The translations under genes and the position numbers were made by a program. The notes under the pieces are model-generated. The model had not been told where the DNA came from. It did no database searches and saw only the letters and a list, made by a program, of their open reading frames with translations. From Lunatibacter salilacus (GTDB lineage: Bacteria; Bacteroidota; Bacteroidia; Cytophagales; Cyclobacteriaceae), in the NCBI RefSeq assembly GCF_009797935.1, contig NZ_VOLC01000008.1:62001-126000 (forward strand): a DNA stretch of 64,000 bases, written 5' to 3'. Below are positions 8,914 to 17,703 of the stretch, in pieces (positions within the stretch are counted from its first letter, which is position 1; the number at the start of each line of letters is the position of its first letter).

Positions 8914-10506
8914 ATGAAAAAATCACAACATAATTCCAGAAGAAAATTCATAAAAAATTCCGTCGCAGCTTCTGCGGCTTTTGGTTTTTCTGATTTTTTC
9001 CCTTTCAACAGCTACGCAGAGTCCGGAATTAGGAACGATTCAGACAACACGAAACCAAAATTGGAATTCATGAAAGCAGGCTATGCCGAAGGGGATATCA
9101 GCCCGGAAATCGGTATGGAGCAACCCGGAAACTATGGCAAATCCTACCATACTACCTTTCATGATCCCTGTAAAGTAAGAGTATCCGTTTTTGAGGATGG
9201 TGCAACAAAATTGGTACTTATCGGAGTGGATGCGCTGGCGGTGTATCCCCCTCTGATTCAAAACGTCAGGGACCAGATTAATGCTGCCTGTGGCGTTCCT
9301 CAGGAGAATATCCTAATCGGCGCTTCTCATTCCCATTCTTCTGGACCTACGGCTATGGTACAACCCGGGGAATTTGATCATGCCGATGAATTTGTTCAGT
9401 TTCTGGCTTATGAAAAATCCTCATGTGCCGATCCCAAATACCTTGATTTTGTAGAAAAACAAATAATAAAAACCACCTGCGAAGCAGTGAATTCCATTCA
9501 GGAAGTTGCCATGGGTATAGGTACAGGCAGTGAAGATACAGTATCCTTTAACCGTCGGTTTAGGATGAAAAACGGCTTAACCTATACGCATCCAGGCCAA
9601 CTGAATCCGGATATCCTGGAAGTTGCCGGTCCCATTGATCCGGATGTAGGGGTGATCGGTACCTGGGACAAGGAGGGTAAATGTATTGGCTGTATTGTTA
9701 ATTTCGCCTGTCATACCACAACCAATCCAGGTGGTACATCTGCAAATTGGGTTTATTATATGGAACAGACCATCAAAGGAGCGATGGGTACAGAATGCGT
9801 AGTAGTTTTTCTACAGGGGGCAAGTGGGGATGTCACGCAGGTGGATAACTTAAATCCTGAGGCCAACCGTTCCGGCGAAGCCTGGGCACGATTTGTAGGC
9901 GCCAAAGTGGGTGCCGAGGCTGTGAAGGTACTGTTGGATATGCCAAGAGGAATATTGCTGCCCCTGAACTCCAAAAGTGAAGTGGTCATGATGGGCAGAA
10001 GGGTTCCGGAAAAGGGGAAAGTGGAGAAAAGTTATGAATTGGCACGGAAAGATCCTAAAGAAGTGGGAGCAACCGAATGGACCTTTGCAAAGGAAATCGT
10101 TTTGTTGGATTCGCTTTTAAAAAAAGGGAAAACTTCTCCAGTGGAAATTCAGGTCCTCCAGATCGGACCTGCGGTTTTTGTATCCAATCCCGCAGAATTT
10201 TTCTGCCAATTGGGACTGGATATAAAGAAACAAAGCCATTTTCCCTTTACCTTTCCGGTATCTATGGCCAACGGGTGTGTGGGATATGTGCCTACCAAAG
10301 AAGCTTTCGATCCTAATGGGGGAGGGTATGAGACAAGGTTAACTGCCTATAGTAATTTGGAAATCGAAGCGGGAAATAAAATGGTGGAACTTGGAGTAAA
10401 ACTGGTTCAAAAACTGAAGCCGGGAAATATTCCCAAAGCGGTTAAGGTTCCCCCGTTCAACGGAGAACCTTGGAGTTATGGAAATGTGAAACCAGAATTG
10501 GGTTGA
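8914..10506 (+). CDS. neutral/alkaline ceramidase-family protein with Tat leader, copy 3
   Basis: This 530-residue paralogue begins with a twin-arginine leader (SRRKFIKNS at residues 8-16, then an Ala-rich hydrophobic stretch), so it is probably exported folded, unlike copies 1 and 2, which have Sec-type leaders. Ceramidase-family blocks are AGYAEGDISPEIGMEQPGN, the metal-site IGASHSHSSGPTAM, FNRRFRMKNG, NFACHTTTNPGG, LQGASGDVTQVDN, and the closing GCVGYVPTKEAFDPNGGGY. In the metal block HTH is replaced by HSH, conserving both histidines. The ATG follows copy 2 by 64 bp, so the two may be co-transcribed. Tat export of a member of this family may reflect cofactor loading in the cytoplasm. Its substrate is unknown. 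Confidence 0.87.
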   Translation: MKKSQHNSRRKFIKNSVAASAAFGFSDFFPFNSYAESGIRNDSDNTKPKLEFMKAGYAEGDISPEIGMEQPGNYGKSYHTTFHDPCKVRVSVFEDGATKLVLIGVDALAVYPPLIQNVRDQINAACGVPQENILIGASHSHSSGPTAMVQPGEFDHADEFVQFLAYEKSSCADPKYLDFVEKQIIKTTCEAVNSIQEVAMGIGTGSEDTVSFNRRFRMKNGLTYTHPGQLNPDILEVAGPIDPDVGVIGTWDKEGKCIGCIVNFACHTTTNPGGTSANWVYYMEQTIKGAMGTECVVVFLQGASGDVTQVDNLNPEANRSGEAWARFVGAKVGAEAVKVLLDMPRGILLPLNSKSEVVMMGRRVPEKGKVEKSYELARKDPKEVGATEWTFAKEIVLLDSLLKKGKTSPVEIQVLQIGPAVFVSNPAEFFCQLGLDIKKQSHFPFTFPVSMANGCVGYVPTKEAFDPNGGGYETRLTAYSNLEIEAGNKMVELGVKLVQKLKPGNIPKAVKVPPFNGEPWSYGNVKPELG

Positions 10507-10572
10507 ATAGAATGCGAATTAGAAGCTAATTTGCCCCAACAATAGGGCATTTAACGTTGTTTAAAAGTAATT

Positions 10573-13500
10573 ATGACCACACATAAATTAAAATATTTAT
10601 TTCAGCAACCATTTTTTTTACTCCTTTTACTTTCTCCATTATTTGGGTTTTGGGCATGTGAAAATAAGCAGGAGGAACAGGCTGAAACGGATGAAGTTAC
10701 ATTTGAATTGCAGGATTACCCGGTAAATTCCCCCTTATTCACCTATGAAGATTCGGTTCTTCTTAAAAATGGACTGGCCAGCTTTCAGTTGGAGCCTGGT
10801 CTGCGCATTGAATTGATTGCGGCGGATCCCCTGGTAGGAGATCCTTCTGCTTTTGCTTTTGATGAGAACGGTGTAATGTATGTAGCCGAGAACAGGGGTT
10901 ATCCGGACCCGGCAGAGGGGGGAACCCCCACAAAATCCGGCATAATTGCCCGGTTGGAGGACAGGGATGGTGACGGGAGATTTGACCACAGGACCGAATT
11001 GGTGACCGGACTCACCTATCCCAACGGGATCATGGTTTGGCGTGGTGGGGTATTTGTAACCTGTGCACCTGACATTTATTATTTTAAGGATACCAATGGA
11101 GATGGAAAAGCCGATGTTCAAAAGGTGGTGCTTACGGGGTTTAATGCGGACAAAACTGCTCAGATCAGAACCAGCCATCCTACACTTGGCATGGATGGCT
11201 GGATTTATGTTACAAGCGGTTTAAATGGGGGTAATGTGACATCCCCCGAACACCCCGACCGGGACGCGGTTGCTTTTTCACCCGCTGATGGCCGGTTTCA
11301 TCCCGAAACGCTGGAATTTCAGACAACGGGAGGCAGAAGTCAATTTGGATTGACCTTTGATCCTTATGGCCGACGTTTTGGGGCTTCCAACAGACATCCT
11401 TTGCAACAGATAGTTATTGAGCCCTGGTATCTAAAACGAAATCCCCACCTTCTGTTTAACCAAACGGTACAGAATGTGGCCAAGGCCGAGGCAGAGGCAG
11501 TTGTATACCCTATTAGCAACGCGGTGACTTCTGCGGATTTTATACCTAAGTTAATTGGTCTTTCACATAAAGGGACCTTTACATCTGCCTGTAGCCCTAT
11601 AGTCTATAACGGGACGGCCCTAAATGCGGATCACAGGGGCAATGCATTTATATGTGAACCTGCCCAAAACTTGGTTCAAAGACAGATTATGAGTGCGGAT
11701 GGGGTTTCCTTTCGTTCTGAACGGGCTTACGAAAACCGTGAATTTTTGGCATCTTCTGACAGTTGGTTCAATCCGGTTTTTCTGAGCCACGGACCCGACG
11801 GTGCCCTCTACCTCGCCGACATGTATAGAAAAGTGATCGATCACCCATCCTATGTTCCTGAAACTGCGAGAGGGGGATTGGATTTTGAAAGTGGAAGAAA
11901 CATGGGCAGGATTTATAGGATCGTAAACAAGGATTTTACACAGCCAAAGAAAAACAGGGAACACAGTCTGGGATCTTCAACCAGTATAAAGGATTTGGTG
12001 TCCTACCTGGAATTTGAGGAAGAATGGGTCAGGGCCACTGCCCACCGTTTATTATTGGAAAGATCGGACATTACTGCCGTCCCCTTGTTGACAGAATTGT
12101 CAGAAAAGGGAGAGTTGCCTGAAGGAAGGGCCCGATCGCTGTGGATTCTTGAAAGTCTGGATGCTTTAAAGGGGGAAATTCTGAAACGGGCGATAAAAGA
12201 CAAGGATGCTGGAGTAAGAGAGCAGGCAGTTCTACTGGCGGGAAAATTAAAGGACCAATATCCGGAATTGATCCATTCTTTGATTGAAGCTACAGAAGAT
12301 GGGGAAATCCGTGTCAGGTATCTCGCTTCATTGGAATTGGGGTCGGAGTCGGGTGAAAAAGTAATCCATGCCCTGGCAAAGGTGGCTGCAAGAGATGGGG
12401 ACAATCAATGGTCCCGGGCCGCAGTTTTGAGTGGTATCGGAAATCAGCTTCCCGAATTTTTAGAAAGATTCAGAAGAACCGATCCAATTCAAAATGGACC
12501 ATTTGCCGCTATGATGCAGGATCTTGGTGAACTGTTTGGCAATGCCGGCTCAGCTGAGGAGTGCCAAGTCCTCCTGGAAGACATGGTTACCACTGAAGGT
12601 GGACTTGATTGGCGGATGGCCACTGCACTAGGGCTGTTGAAGGGTCTTGAAGGACGAGACCAAATTAAGACTGACAATGGGCTTTTCTTTGCCTTGGCAA
12701 GAATGAAGTCACCTGGCACCGGTAAGGAGGAATTAACATCCTTTATTGATAATGTAGCGGATGTGGCCATGGAGAAAAATGAGCCCCTTAGGTCCAGATT
12801 GGTGGCTACTGCAGTCCTGGGCTATACCGAATTTGCAATAGCTGGAGCTTCGCTGAAAGAATTGCTTGCGGCACAAAACCCTCCGGAAATACAGCTCGAG
12901 GCAGTAAGGGCTTTGGCAAGGTTGAATGATCCAAGGAGCGGGAAGATACTGCTTGCTGGCGATGGCTGGTCTGCGTACACCCCTCAGATTAAATCTGCGG
13001 TGATTTCAGCCCTTGTAGCCAGAAGTCCAACGGTACTCCAGTTGTTTTCAGCAATAGAGGACAAGGTAGTGGCGCCTGCGGAAATCCCTTCCATGATCCG
13101 GCAGAGGCTGATGAATGATGCCAATACCAAAGTACGGGATAAGGCAGCTTTTCTGTTTGAGGACCTGGAAAGCGGTGGTAGAATGCAGGTTTACGAAGAA
13201 TTTCTTAGCATATTGGAAAATCCAGGAGACCCGGTGTCAGGGAAAGGGGTATTTGAGAAAACCTGTTCTTCCTGTCATACCTACGCAGGAGAGGGTGGTG
13301 AAGTTGGCCCTGATCTTACAGGGGTAAACAACCAGCCTGGGGATGCGTTGCTTTTACATACAATTGTTCCCAATTATGAAGTATTGCCTGCTTATCAAGC
13401 AATTACCATCCAAACAAAAGACGGCAGGTCTATTTCTGGGTGGATATCCGCGGAATCTGAAAATAGCATGACCCTTCGAACAGCTTTTGGAAGCAATGAA

Positions 13501-13632
13501 TCCATCCTTCGCACCAACATAGTTTCTATCCATAATCCCGGACTTTCTTTAATGCCGGATGGACTGGAACAGACCATGACGAAGGAAGACATGGCCAATC
13601 TAATTGCTTTTCTAAAATCTGGTGGGAGTTGA
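10573..13632 (+). CDS. propeller dehydrogenase-like lipoprotein with HEAT repeats and cytochrome c domain (PVC-type)
   Basis: The 1019-residue product is a lipoprotein (leader with FGFWAC, Cys29). Residues about 60-450 form a soluble-glucose/sorbosone-dehydrogenase-like propeller (LEPGLRIELIAADPLVGDP, DENGVMYVAENRGYP, RTSHPTLGMDGWIYV, FLSHGPDGALYLADMYR). Residues about 475-870 are helical HEAT-like repeats (VRATAHRLLLER, VREQAVLLAGKL, IRVRYLASLEL). The C-terminus is a class I cytochrome c: CSSCH at residues 898-902 binds heme, and SLMPDGL supplies a candidate Met ligand. This architecture is annotated in Planctomycetes and Bacteroidota as a 'PVC-type heme-binding' or 'membrane-bound dehydrogenase' protein and is thought to oxidise sugars or alcohols, passing electrons to the respiratory chain. 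It follows the ceramidase-like genes by 66 bp and precedes a DUF1080 gene by 46 bp, so it probably acts in the same pathway. Confidence 0.9.
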   Translation: MTTHKLKYLFQQPFFLLLLLSPLFGFWACENKQEEQAETDEVTFELQDYPVNSPLFTYEDSVLLKNGLASFQLEPGLRIELIAADPLVGDPSAFAFDENGVMYVAENRGYPDPAEGGTPTKSGIIARLEDRDGDGRFDHRTELVTGLTYPNGIMVWRGGVFVTCAPDIYYFKDTNGDGKADVQKVVLTGFNADKTAQIRTSHPTLGMDGWIYVTSGLNGGNVTSPEHPDRDAVAFSPADGRFHPETLEFQTTGGRSQFGLTFDPYGRRFGASNRHPLQQIVIEPWYLKRNPHLLFNQTVQNVAKAEAEAVVYPISNAVTSADFIPKLIGLSHKGTFTSACSPIVYNGTALNADHRGNAFICEPAQNLVQRQIMSADGVSFRSERAYENREFLASSDSWFNPVFLSHGPDGALYLADMYRKVIDHPSYVPETARGGLDFESGRNMGRIYRIVNKDFTQPKKNREHSLGSSTSIKDLVSYLEFEEEWVRATAHRLLLERSDITAVPLLTELSEKGELPEGRARSLWILESLDALKGEILKRAIKDKDAGVREQAVLLAGKLKDQYPELIHSLIEATEDGEIRVRYLASLELGSESGEKVIHALAKVAARDGDNQWSRAAVLSGIGNQLPEFLERFRRTDPIQNGPFAAMMQDLGELFGNAGSAEECQVLLEDMVTTEGGLDWRMATALGLLKGLEGRDQIKTDNGLFFALARMKSPGTGKEELTSFIDNVADVAMEKNEPLRSRLVATAVLGYTEFAIAGASLKELLAAQNPPEIQLEAVRALARLNDPRSGKILLAGDGWSAYTPQIKSAVISALVARSPTVLQLFSAIEDKVVAPAEIPSMIRQRLMNDANTKVRDKAAFLFEDLESGGRMQVYEEFLSILENPGDPVSGKGVFEKTCSSCHTYAGEGGEVGPDLTGVNNQPGDALLLHTIVPNYEVLPAYQAITIQTKDGRSISGWISAESENSMTLRTAFGSNESILRTNIVSIHNPGLSLMPDGLEQTMTKEDMANLIAFLKSGGS

Positions 13633-13678
13633 GTATCAAAATCGAATAAATATTAATTAATCCAAAAAAAAAACAATC

Positions 13679-14509
13679 ATGAAAAAAACCGCAATTTTAA
13701 TTCTTTCTTTTTTAATACCTCTGACACTTATAATGGAAGACGGCAATGCTCAGGTAACAAAGGGATATGAAAATGCATTATATAAAGAAGGTAAAACCAC
13801 GTCTTTATTCAATGGTAATAACCTGGATGGTTGGTATGTTTTTCTTCAGGACCGGGGAAGAAACAATGACCCAAAGCAGGTGTTTACGGTTCAGGATGGT
13901 CTGATCCGCATATCCGGTGAAGAATGGGGCTGCATAACCACCGATAAAAATTACAAGAATTATAAGTTAGCTGTACAATTCAAATGGGGGGAGAAAACCT
14001 TTGCGCCCAGGGAGGATAAGACCAGGGACAGTGGGGTTTTGTTACATTCCCAAGGTAAAGATGGTGGATATTCCGGGATTTGGATGAATTCGATTGAATG
14101 TCAAATCATTGAAGGCGGTACCGGGGATTTTATTGTGGTGGGAGATGGAACGGATAAATTTTCAATTACCAGTCCTGTTGCTTCAGAAAAGCAGGGGTCT
14201 AGTCCGGTATTTCAACCGGGAGGCGAGTATGTAACGGTTAATAAAGGAAGAATCAACTGGTATGGCCGTGATCCGGAATGGAAAGATGAATTGGGCTTCC
14301 GGGGAGGAAGGGATGTTGAAAAACCTGTAGGGGAATGGAATCTGCTGGAATGTGTGGTAGTTGGGGAAGATATCACCATTTTTTTAAACGGTATATTGGT
14401 CAACCATGCCACAAATGTAAAACCAAAGAAGGGAAAGATTCAAATCCAGTCAGAGGGGGCTGAGATGTTTGTAGGAAAAGTTGAACTTACAGCACTGACC
14501 AAAAATTAA
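13679..14509 (+). CDS. DUF1080 (3-keto-disaccharide hydrolase-like) secreted protein
   Basis: The 276-residue product has a Sec leader (residues 1-25, ending GNAQ) followed by one DUF1080 domain of concanavalin-like beta-sandwich fold. The start of the domain is marked by TTSLFNGNNLDGWYVF, the middle by DSGVLLHSQGKDGG and IECQIIEGGTGDF, and the end by NLLECVVVGEDITIFLNGILV and GKIQIQSEGAEMFVGKVEL. Members characterised in Bacteroidota hydrolyse 3-keto-glycosides, which fits the dehydrogenase-like gene 46 bp upstream: oxidation at C3 followed by cleavage is an established scheme for glycoside breakdown. That coupling here is my inference. It ends 7 bp before the stop codon of a convergent AraC gene. 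Confidence 0.88.
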   Translation: MKKTAILILSFLIPLTLIMEDGNAQVTKGYENALYKEGKTTSLFNGNNLDGWYVFLQDRGRNNDPKQVFTVQDGLIRISGEEWGCITTDKNYKNYKLAVQFKWGEKTFAPREDKTRDSGVLLHSQGKDGGYSGIWMNSIECQIIEGGTGDFIVVGDGTDKFSITSPVASEKQGSSPVFQPGGEYVTVNKGRINWYGRDPEWKDELGFRGGRDVEKPVGEWNLLECVVVGEDITIFLNGILVNHATNVKPKKGKIQIQSEGAEMFVGKVELTALTKN

Positions 14510-14516
14510 TTTTGAA

Positions 14517-15395
14517 TTAGGCCACTTCAGTAATATTAACCAATTTCCGATATTGGGTAGGTGTCATGGATTTATATTTTTTAAACTGTCTATTGAAATT
14601 CGCAAGGTTGTTAAAGCCACATTTAAAGGCTATTTCCACCACGTTTTCATCATTTTCCAAAAGTAATTTACATGCGTGTCCTATTCTGATGGAATTTAGA
14701 TATTCCACAAAGGTGCTTCGGCATTGATCCTTAAAAAAATTACAGAAAGTAGTGATCGCCATATTGGACATAGCTGCTACTTCCGGAAGTGAGATGTCTT
14801 TGTTGAAATTTTCCAGAATATACTCCTTGATTTTTGAAAGTCTGTCTATTTTCGGATATTCAAATTGCCTTACATATCCGGGGCTTGCCAATAATTCGTA
14901 TTCTTTTGTTTTGGACAAGATGTCGAAAATAGATAACAGACTAGAAATCCGCTGTAGTCCGTTCATATTGATCATACTAATTAACAATGCATTGATTTGG
15001 TCCTTGGTTTTTCCAGTAAAGGCCATTCCCCTTTGGGATAGGAATAGAAAATTCCTGAAAGCGTCCATTTCCGGTATTTTCATAAATTCCTCTCCCAAAA
15101 AATCTTCCTTAAAATGGATTACAATGGCATAAACCCCATGTTTAGCCTGTCCATTTACATAAATGGAATCATTTACCCAAACATGCGGCAGATATGGTCC
15201 AACACAGACCAGGTCTCCTGTTTGAAAATGACCGATATGATCACCTACAATTCTTTTTCCGGTACTTTTCAAAACTAAGACCAGTTCATATTCAGGATGG
15301 TAATGCCAGGGACAGGAGATAAATTTTCCTTTTTCTTTAAATACAATAAATGATTTATCAAAATCCTGGGGTAATCTAATTTCTACAGACTTCAT
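14517..15395 (-). CDS. AraC-family transcriptional regulator, copy 1
   Basis: The 292-residue product has an N-terminal cupin sensor (residues 20-110, with CPWHYHPEYELVLVLKS and GDLVCVGPYLPHVW) and two C-terminal helix-turn-helix motifs (residues about 195-285: DISLPEVAAMSNMAITTFCNFFKDQCRSTF is the first, VVEIAFKCGFNNLANFNRQFKKY the second). Such proteins sense small molecules, typically sugars, through the cupin barrel. It is convergent with the DUF1080 gene and transcribed away from the sialidase debris. A second, near-identical-length regulator lies 3.2 kb to the right in the same orientation; the two match at most aligned positions and are recent duplicates. Both carry the same upstream box (see 15483-15497). 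Confidence 0.93.
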   Translation of the reverse strand: MKSVEIRLPQDFDKSFIVFKEKGKFISCPWHYHPEYELVLVLKSTGKRIVGDHIGHFQTGDLVCVGPYLPHVWVNDSIYVNGQAKHGVYAIVIHFKEDFLGEEFMKIPEMDAFRNFLFLSQRGMAFTGKTKDQINALLISMINMNGLQRISSLLSIFDILSKTKEYELLASPGYVRQFEYPKIDRLSKIKEYILENFNKDISLPEVAAMSNMAITTFCNFFKDQCRSTFVEYLNSIRIGHACKLLLENDENVVEIAFKCGFNNLANFNRQFKKYKSMTPTQYRKLVNITEVA

Positions 15396-15482
15396 AAAAC
15401 GTTTATTTATTATCTTAAATTTAATAATTAAATGTAAAATTTAAAATAAAAAAAGGAGCTTCAAAAAATAAAATCATTAATG

Positions 15483-15497
15483 TGAAAAATAGTACCA
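15483..15497 (-). promoter_or_regulatory. candidate operator shared by the two AraC genes
   Basis: On the + strand the sequence reads TGAAAAATAGTACCA, 88 bp before the AraC copy-1 start. The same word with one change lies at 18650-18664, 68 bp before AraC copy 2, although the rest of the two upstream regions differs. Conservation of this box against a diverged background suggests autoregulation or a shared regulator. No binding data exist. Confidence 0.4.
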
Positions 15498-15572
15498 GTC
15501 ATTTTTTTACTACATTTATTCTCACAATACCTAACCGGATGTAAGAGCCCTGCTTACCAATTCAAAAACCGG

Positions 15573-16239
15573 GTGAAAGGGATATTTGGCGATATGTTTT
15601 GGGGTTTTAACCGCAAAAGAGCGGGAGAAGCATGCGAAATACTGACAAAAGAAGTGTATCGCGCAGCACTATCAGTACTACATGTAGGCGGCTGTTCCGG
15701 ATTTGAGACACCTTTTTATAACCAGTTGGGTCCATCTAGCCGGCGGGTGGTTAACGGTGACCAAATTCCATGGCCTTCTTGCTTACTCTTTTCAATATGC
15801 ACCAAATCCAAGCCTACCCGAAGCCGCATCCGGAAGACCAAAGTCCTGGGGTGTACAGAGGTCGTCACTCATAGCAAAACCTGGGAGACGGGGAAACAGC
15901 AGCGTAGATTACTTAAAAAATCTTGAAGAGGGATGGAATTTGTCGTCAAAGTGATGTAACATCCGTGCTTTTTTGTATAATGTGACGACATCAACCTGGG
16001 TGGACTTGATCATACCTACCGGAATTCGGATTCAGGAGGGAGGAGGTACGAAAAGTGGTAATTTTACCACCGAACTTCGAGGGAGTATTGAATCGACCAT
16101 CCTGTTGCCCGGTTGAGGGGACACCAACTACTCAGATATGATTTTCCACAAAAAAGACCTTTGGGTCACGTATTACTCTTCTCATGAAGAAAAGTCAGTG
16201 ATTTACCTAGCAAAGATTCCTTTCGTCGATTTAGATTAA
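15573..16239 (+). pseudogene. decayed sialidase/BNR-type gene, C-terminal remnant legible
   Basis: There is no intact gene in the 852-bp gap after AraC copy 1. From about 15967 to 16239 one frame reads as a protein: VTTSTWVDLIIPTGI, GNFTTELRGSIESTILL, an in-frame TGA at 16114-16116, then GDTNYSDMIFHKKDLWVTYY and SVIYLAKIPFVDLD before TAA at 16237-16239. This matches the end of exo-sialidase/BNR-like glycosidases by recollection. Further left (15573-15960) the sequence shows only short, broken frames, which could be more of the same gene. The intact sialidase-family gene starts 8 bp after the remnant's stop, so the debris looks like its former upstream neighbour. What is certain is the internal stop in an otherwise protein-like frame; the family name is inference. 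Confidence 0.55.
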
Positions 16240-16247
16240 CCCAAGCA

Positions 16248-17441
16248 ATGAGTATCGCTATGAAAAGTACCCTTCTTCTCACGTATGTCCTTTACCTTTC
16301 TTTTTCCGCCTTTGCAGAAAAACCTTCATATCCGGCTGACAGTACGAAACGAGTCGTCGAAAAAATGAAAGATATCCTCATTTATCAAGACGACAGATAC
16401 TATGCGGCATTTCCCTCCATCGTACGTAAACCCGATGGAGAGTTTTTACTGTCCTTTCGAAGAGCGCCCAACCGAAGGAATTTTGGGTCCAAAGGATACA
16501 GCCATACCGATCCCAATAGCTACCTCGTTCAGATGACATCCAAAGATGGCATTAATTGGTCTGGTGAGCCGGAGCTTTTGTATGCACATGATTTTGGAGG
16601 ATCCCAAGATCCCTGCCTGCTACAGCTTTCGGATGGCACCCTGCTTTGTACAAGCTACGGCTGGACGCAGATTTCCGCAGAAGACAGGCAAAACCTCAAG
16701 GTGCCGAATTTCACGACAGGTTCGGGGTATGTTTTTTTAGGAGGCTATGTAGTCCGTTCCTTGGATGGGGGGGGATCTTGGAAGGGTCCATATTATCCAC
16801 CACATATCCAACCGGAAATAAATTATACACCAACCGGAAATCCGGTGCCGGCCTACAACCGTGGAGCTTTATATGAAGGAAAAGACGGAAGGATCTTTTG
16901 GATAGTAGCTTCCCACGATCAGCAATCGCCTAGTAAGACGTCGAACCACTTGCTGATTTCTAACGACAAAGGGCTCACTTGGCAGTACTCCTGTCCGGTA
17001 GCCGTGGACAATGAAGTGGTATTTAATGAGGCCTCTGTGTATGAGACTCCAAAAGGTGATGTCGTCGCATTTATCCGTACCGAAAAACACGAGGATCAGG
17101 CGGTGATCGCACGGTCAACCGACGGCGGAAAAAGTTTTGGCCCGTGGCAGTCAATGGGCTTTAAAGGACATCCTTTACAGGCCATTCGCTTGCCCGATGA
17201 CCGAGTGTTGCTGGTATATGGGTACAGGCATAAGCCTTATGGAATTCGGGCGAGAATTTTAAATGCGGAATGTAATGATTTTGAGACAGCGGAAGAGATT
17301 ATCCTACGCGAGGATGGAGGGAGTACAGACATCGGTTATCCATGGGCGGTGTTGCTGAATGAAAATGAAGCCTTGATCACTTATTATTTTAATAAGGAAA
17401 ACCAGATTAGGCATATTGCCGGAACGGTAATAAGGTTTTGA
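16248..17441 (+). CDS. sialidase (neuraminidase-like, BNR repeat) family secreted protein
   Basis: The 397-residue product has a Sec leader (MKSTLLLTYVLYLSFSAFA). The second ATG, at 16260, places the leader right at the start and may be the true start. The rest is a six-bladed propeller with Asp-box-like repeats: SKDGINWSGEPELL, SLDGGGSWKGPYYPP, SNDKGLTWQYSCP and STDGGKSFGPWQ. An FPSIVRKPDGEFLLSFRRAP block near residue 55 supplies an Arg of the kind that binds the acid group in sialidases. The family includes exo-sialidases and GH93-like arabinanases, so the linkage is undecided. A strong terminator follows at 17465. Remnants of related genes lie on both sides, and the whole cluster is bracketed by two AraC duplicates. 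Confidence 0.82.
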   Translation: MSIAMKSTLLLTYVLYLSFSAFAEKPSYPADSTKRVVEKMKDILIYQDDRYYAAFPSIVRKPDGEFLLSFRRAPNRRNFGSKGYSHTDPNSYLVQMTSKDGINWSGEPELLYAHDFGGSQDPCLLQLSDGTLLCTSYGWTQISAEDRQNLKVPNFTTGSGYVFLGGYVVRSLDGGGSWKGPYYPPHIQPEINYTPTGNPVPAYNRGALYEGKDGRIFWIVASHDQQSPSKTSNHLLISNDKGLTWQYSCPVAVDNEVVFNEASVYETPKGDVVAFIRTEKHEDQAVIARSTDGGKSFGPWQSMGFKGHPLQAIRLPDDRVLLVYGYRHKPYGIRARILNAECNDFETAEEIILREDGGSTDIGYPWAVLLNENEALITYYFNKENQIRHIAGTVIRF

Positions 17442-17464
17442 AAGTAAACCCTATTTTCCATTTG

Positions 17465-17506
17465 ACAGACAAAGGAAATAATGAGTTTCCTTTGTCTGTT
17501 TTTTCT
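17465..17506 (+). terminator. intrinsic terminator after the sialidase-family gene
   Basis: A perfect 14-bp stem (ACAGACAAAGGAAA at 17465-17478 with its complement at 17486-17499) encloses a seven-base loop and is followed directly by a T-rich run. It closes the sialidase gene 24 bp after its stop. Confidence 0.92.
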
Positions 17507-17556
17507 TCTTTCTTTGTCTTTGATGAGGGAGGGCAGGAGATTCCCGGGTTTTCTAG

Positions 17557-17697
17557 GAACGAATAGTAGGCACTTATTGGAATGAACTAGGCATAAAATT
17601 ATATTGGGGTGGAAGCACGGATGTTTCTTCCCTGTCAGGCAAAGCCGTAAGAATGAGAATTACTCTGCGGGATGCGGGTGTGTTTTCGATTTATTAG
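17557..17697 (+). pseudogene. C-terminal remnant of a second glycosidase-like gene
   Basis: Between the terminator and AraC copy 2, one frame encodes LYWGGSTDVSSLSGKAV followed by RMRITLRDAGVFSIY and a TAG at 17695. This is the terminal beta-sandwich strand pattern (W-x-G-G-x-D-V-S-x-L-x-G-K-x-V-R-x-R) that ends many secreted glycosidases, and it resembles entries of the sialidase/GH32-like group. The frame is closed by TAG at 17554-17556, so only about 46 codons are left. The fragment is a leftover of a gene deleted or replaced by the present arrangement. The motif is seen directly; the parent family is inferred. Confidence 0.6.
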
Positions 17698-17703
17698 GTG
17701 AGA

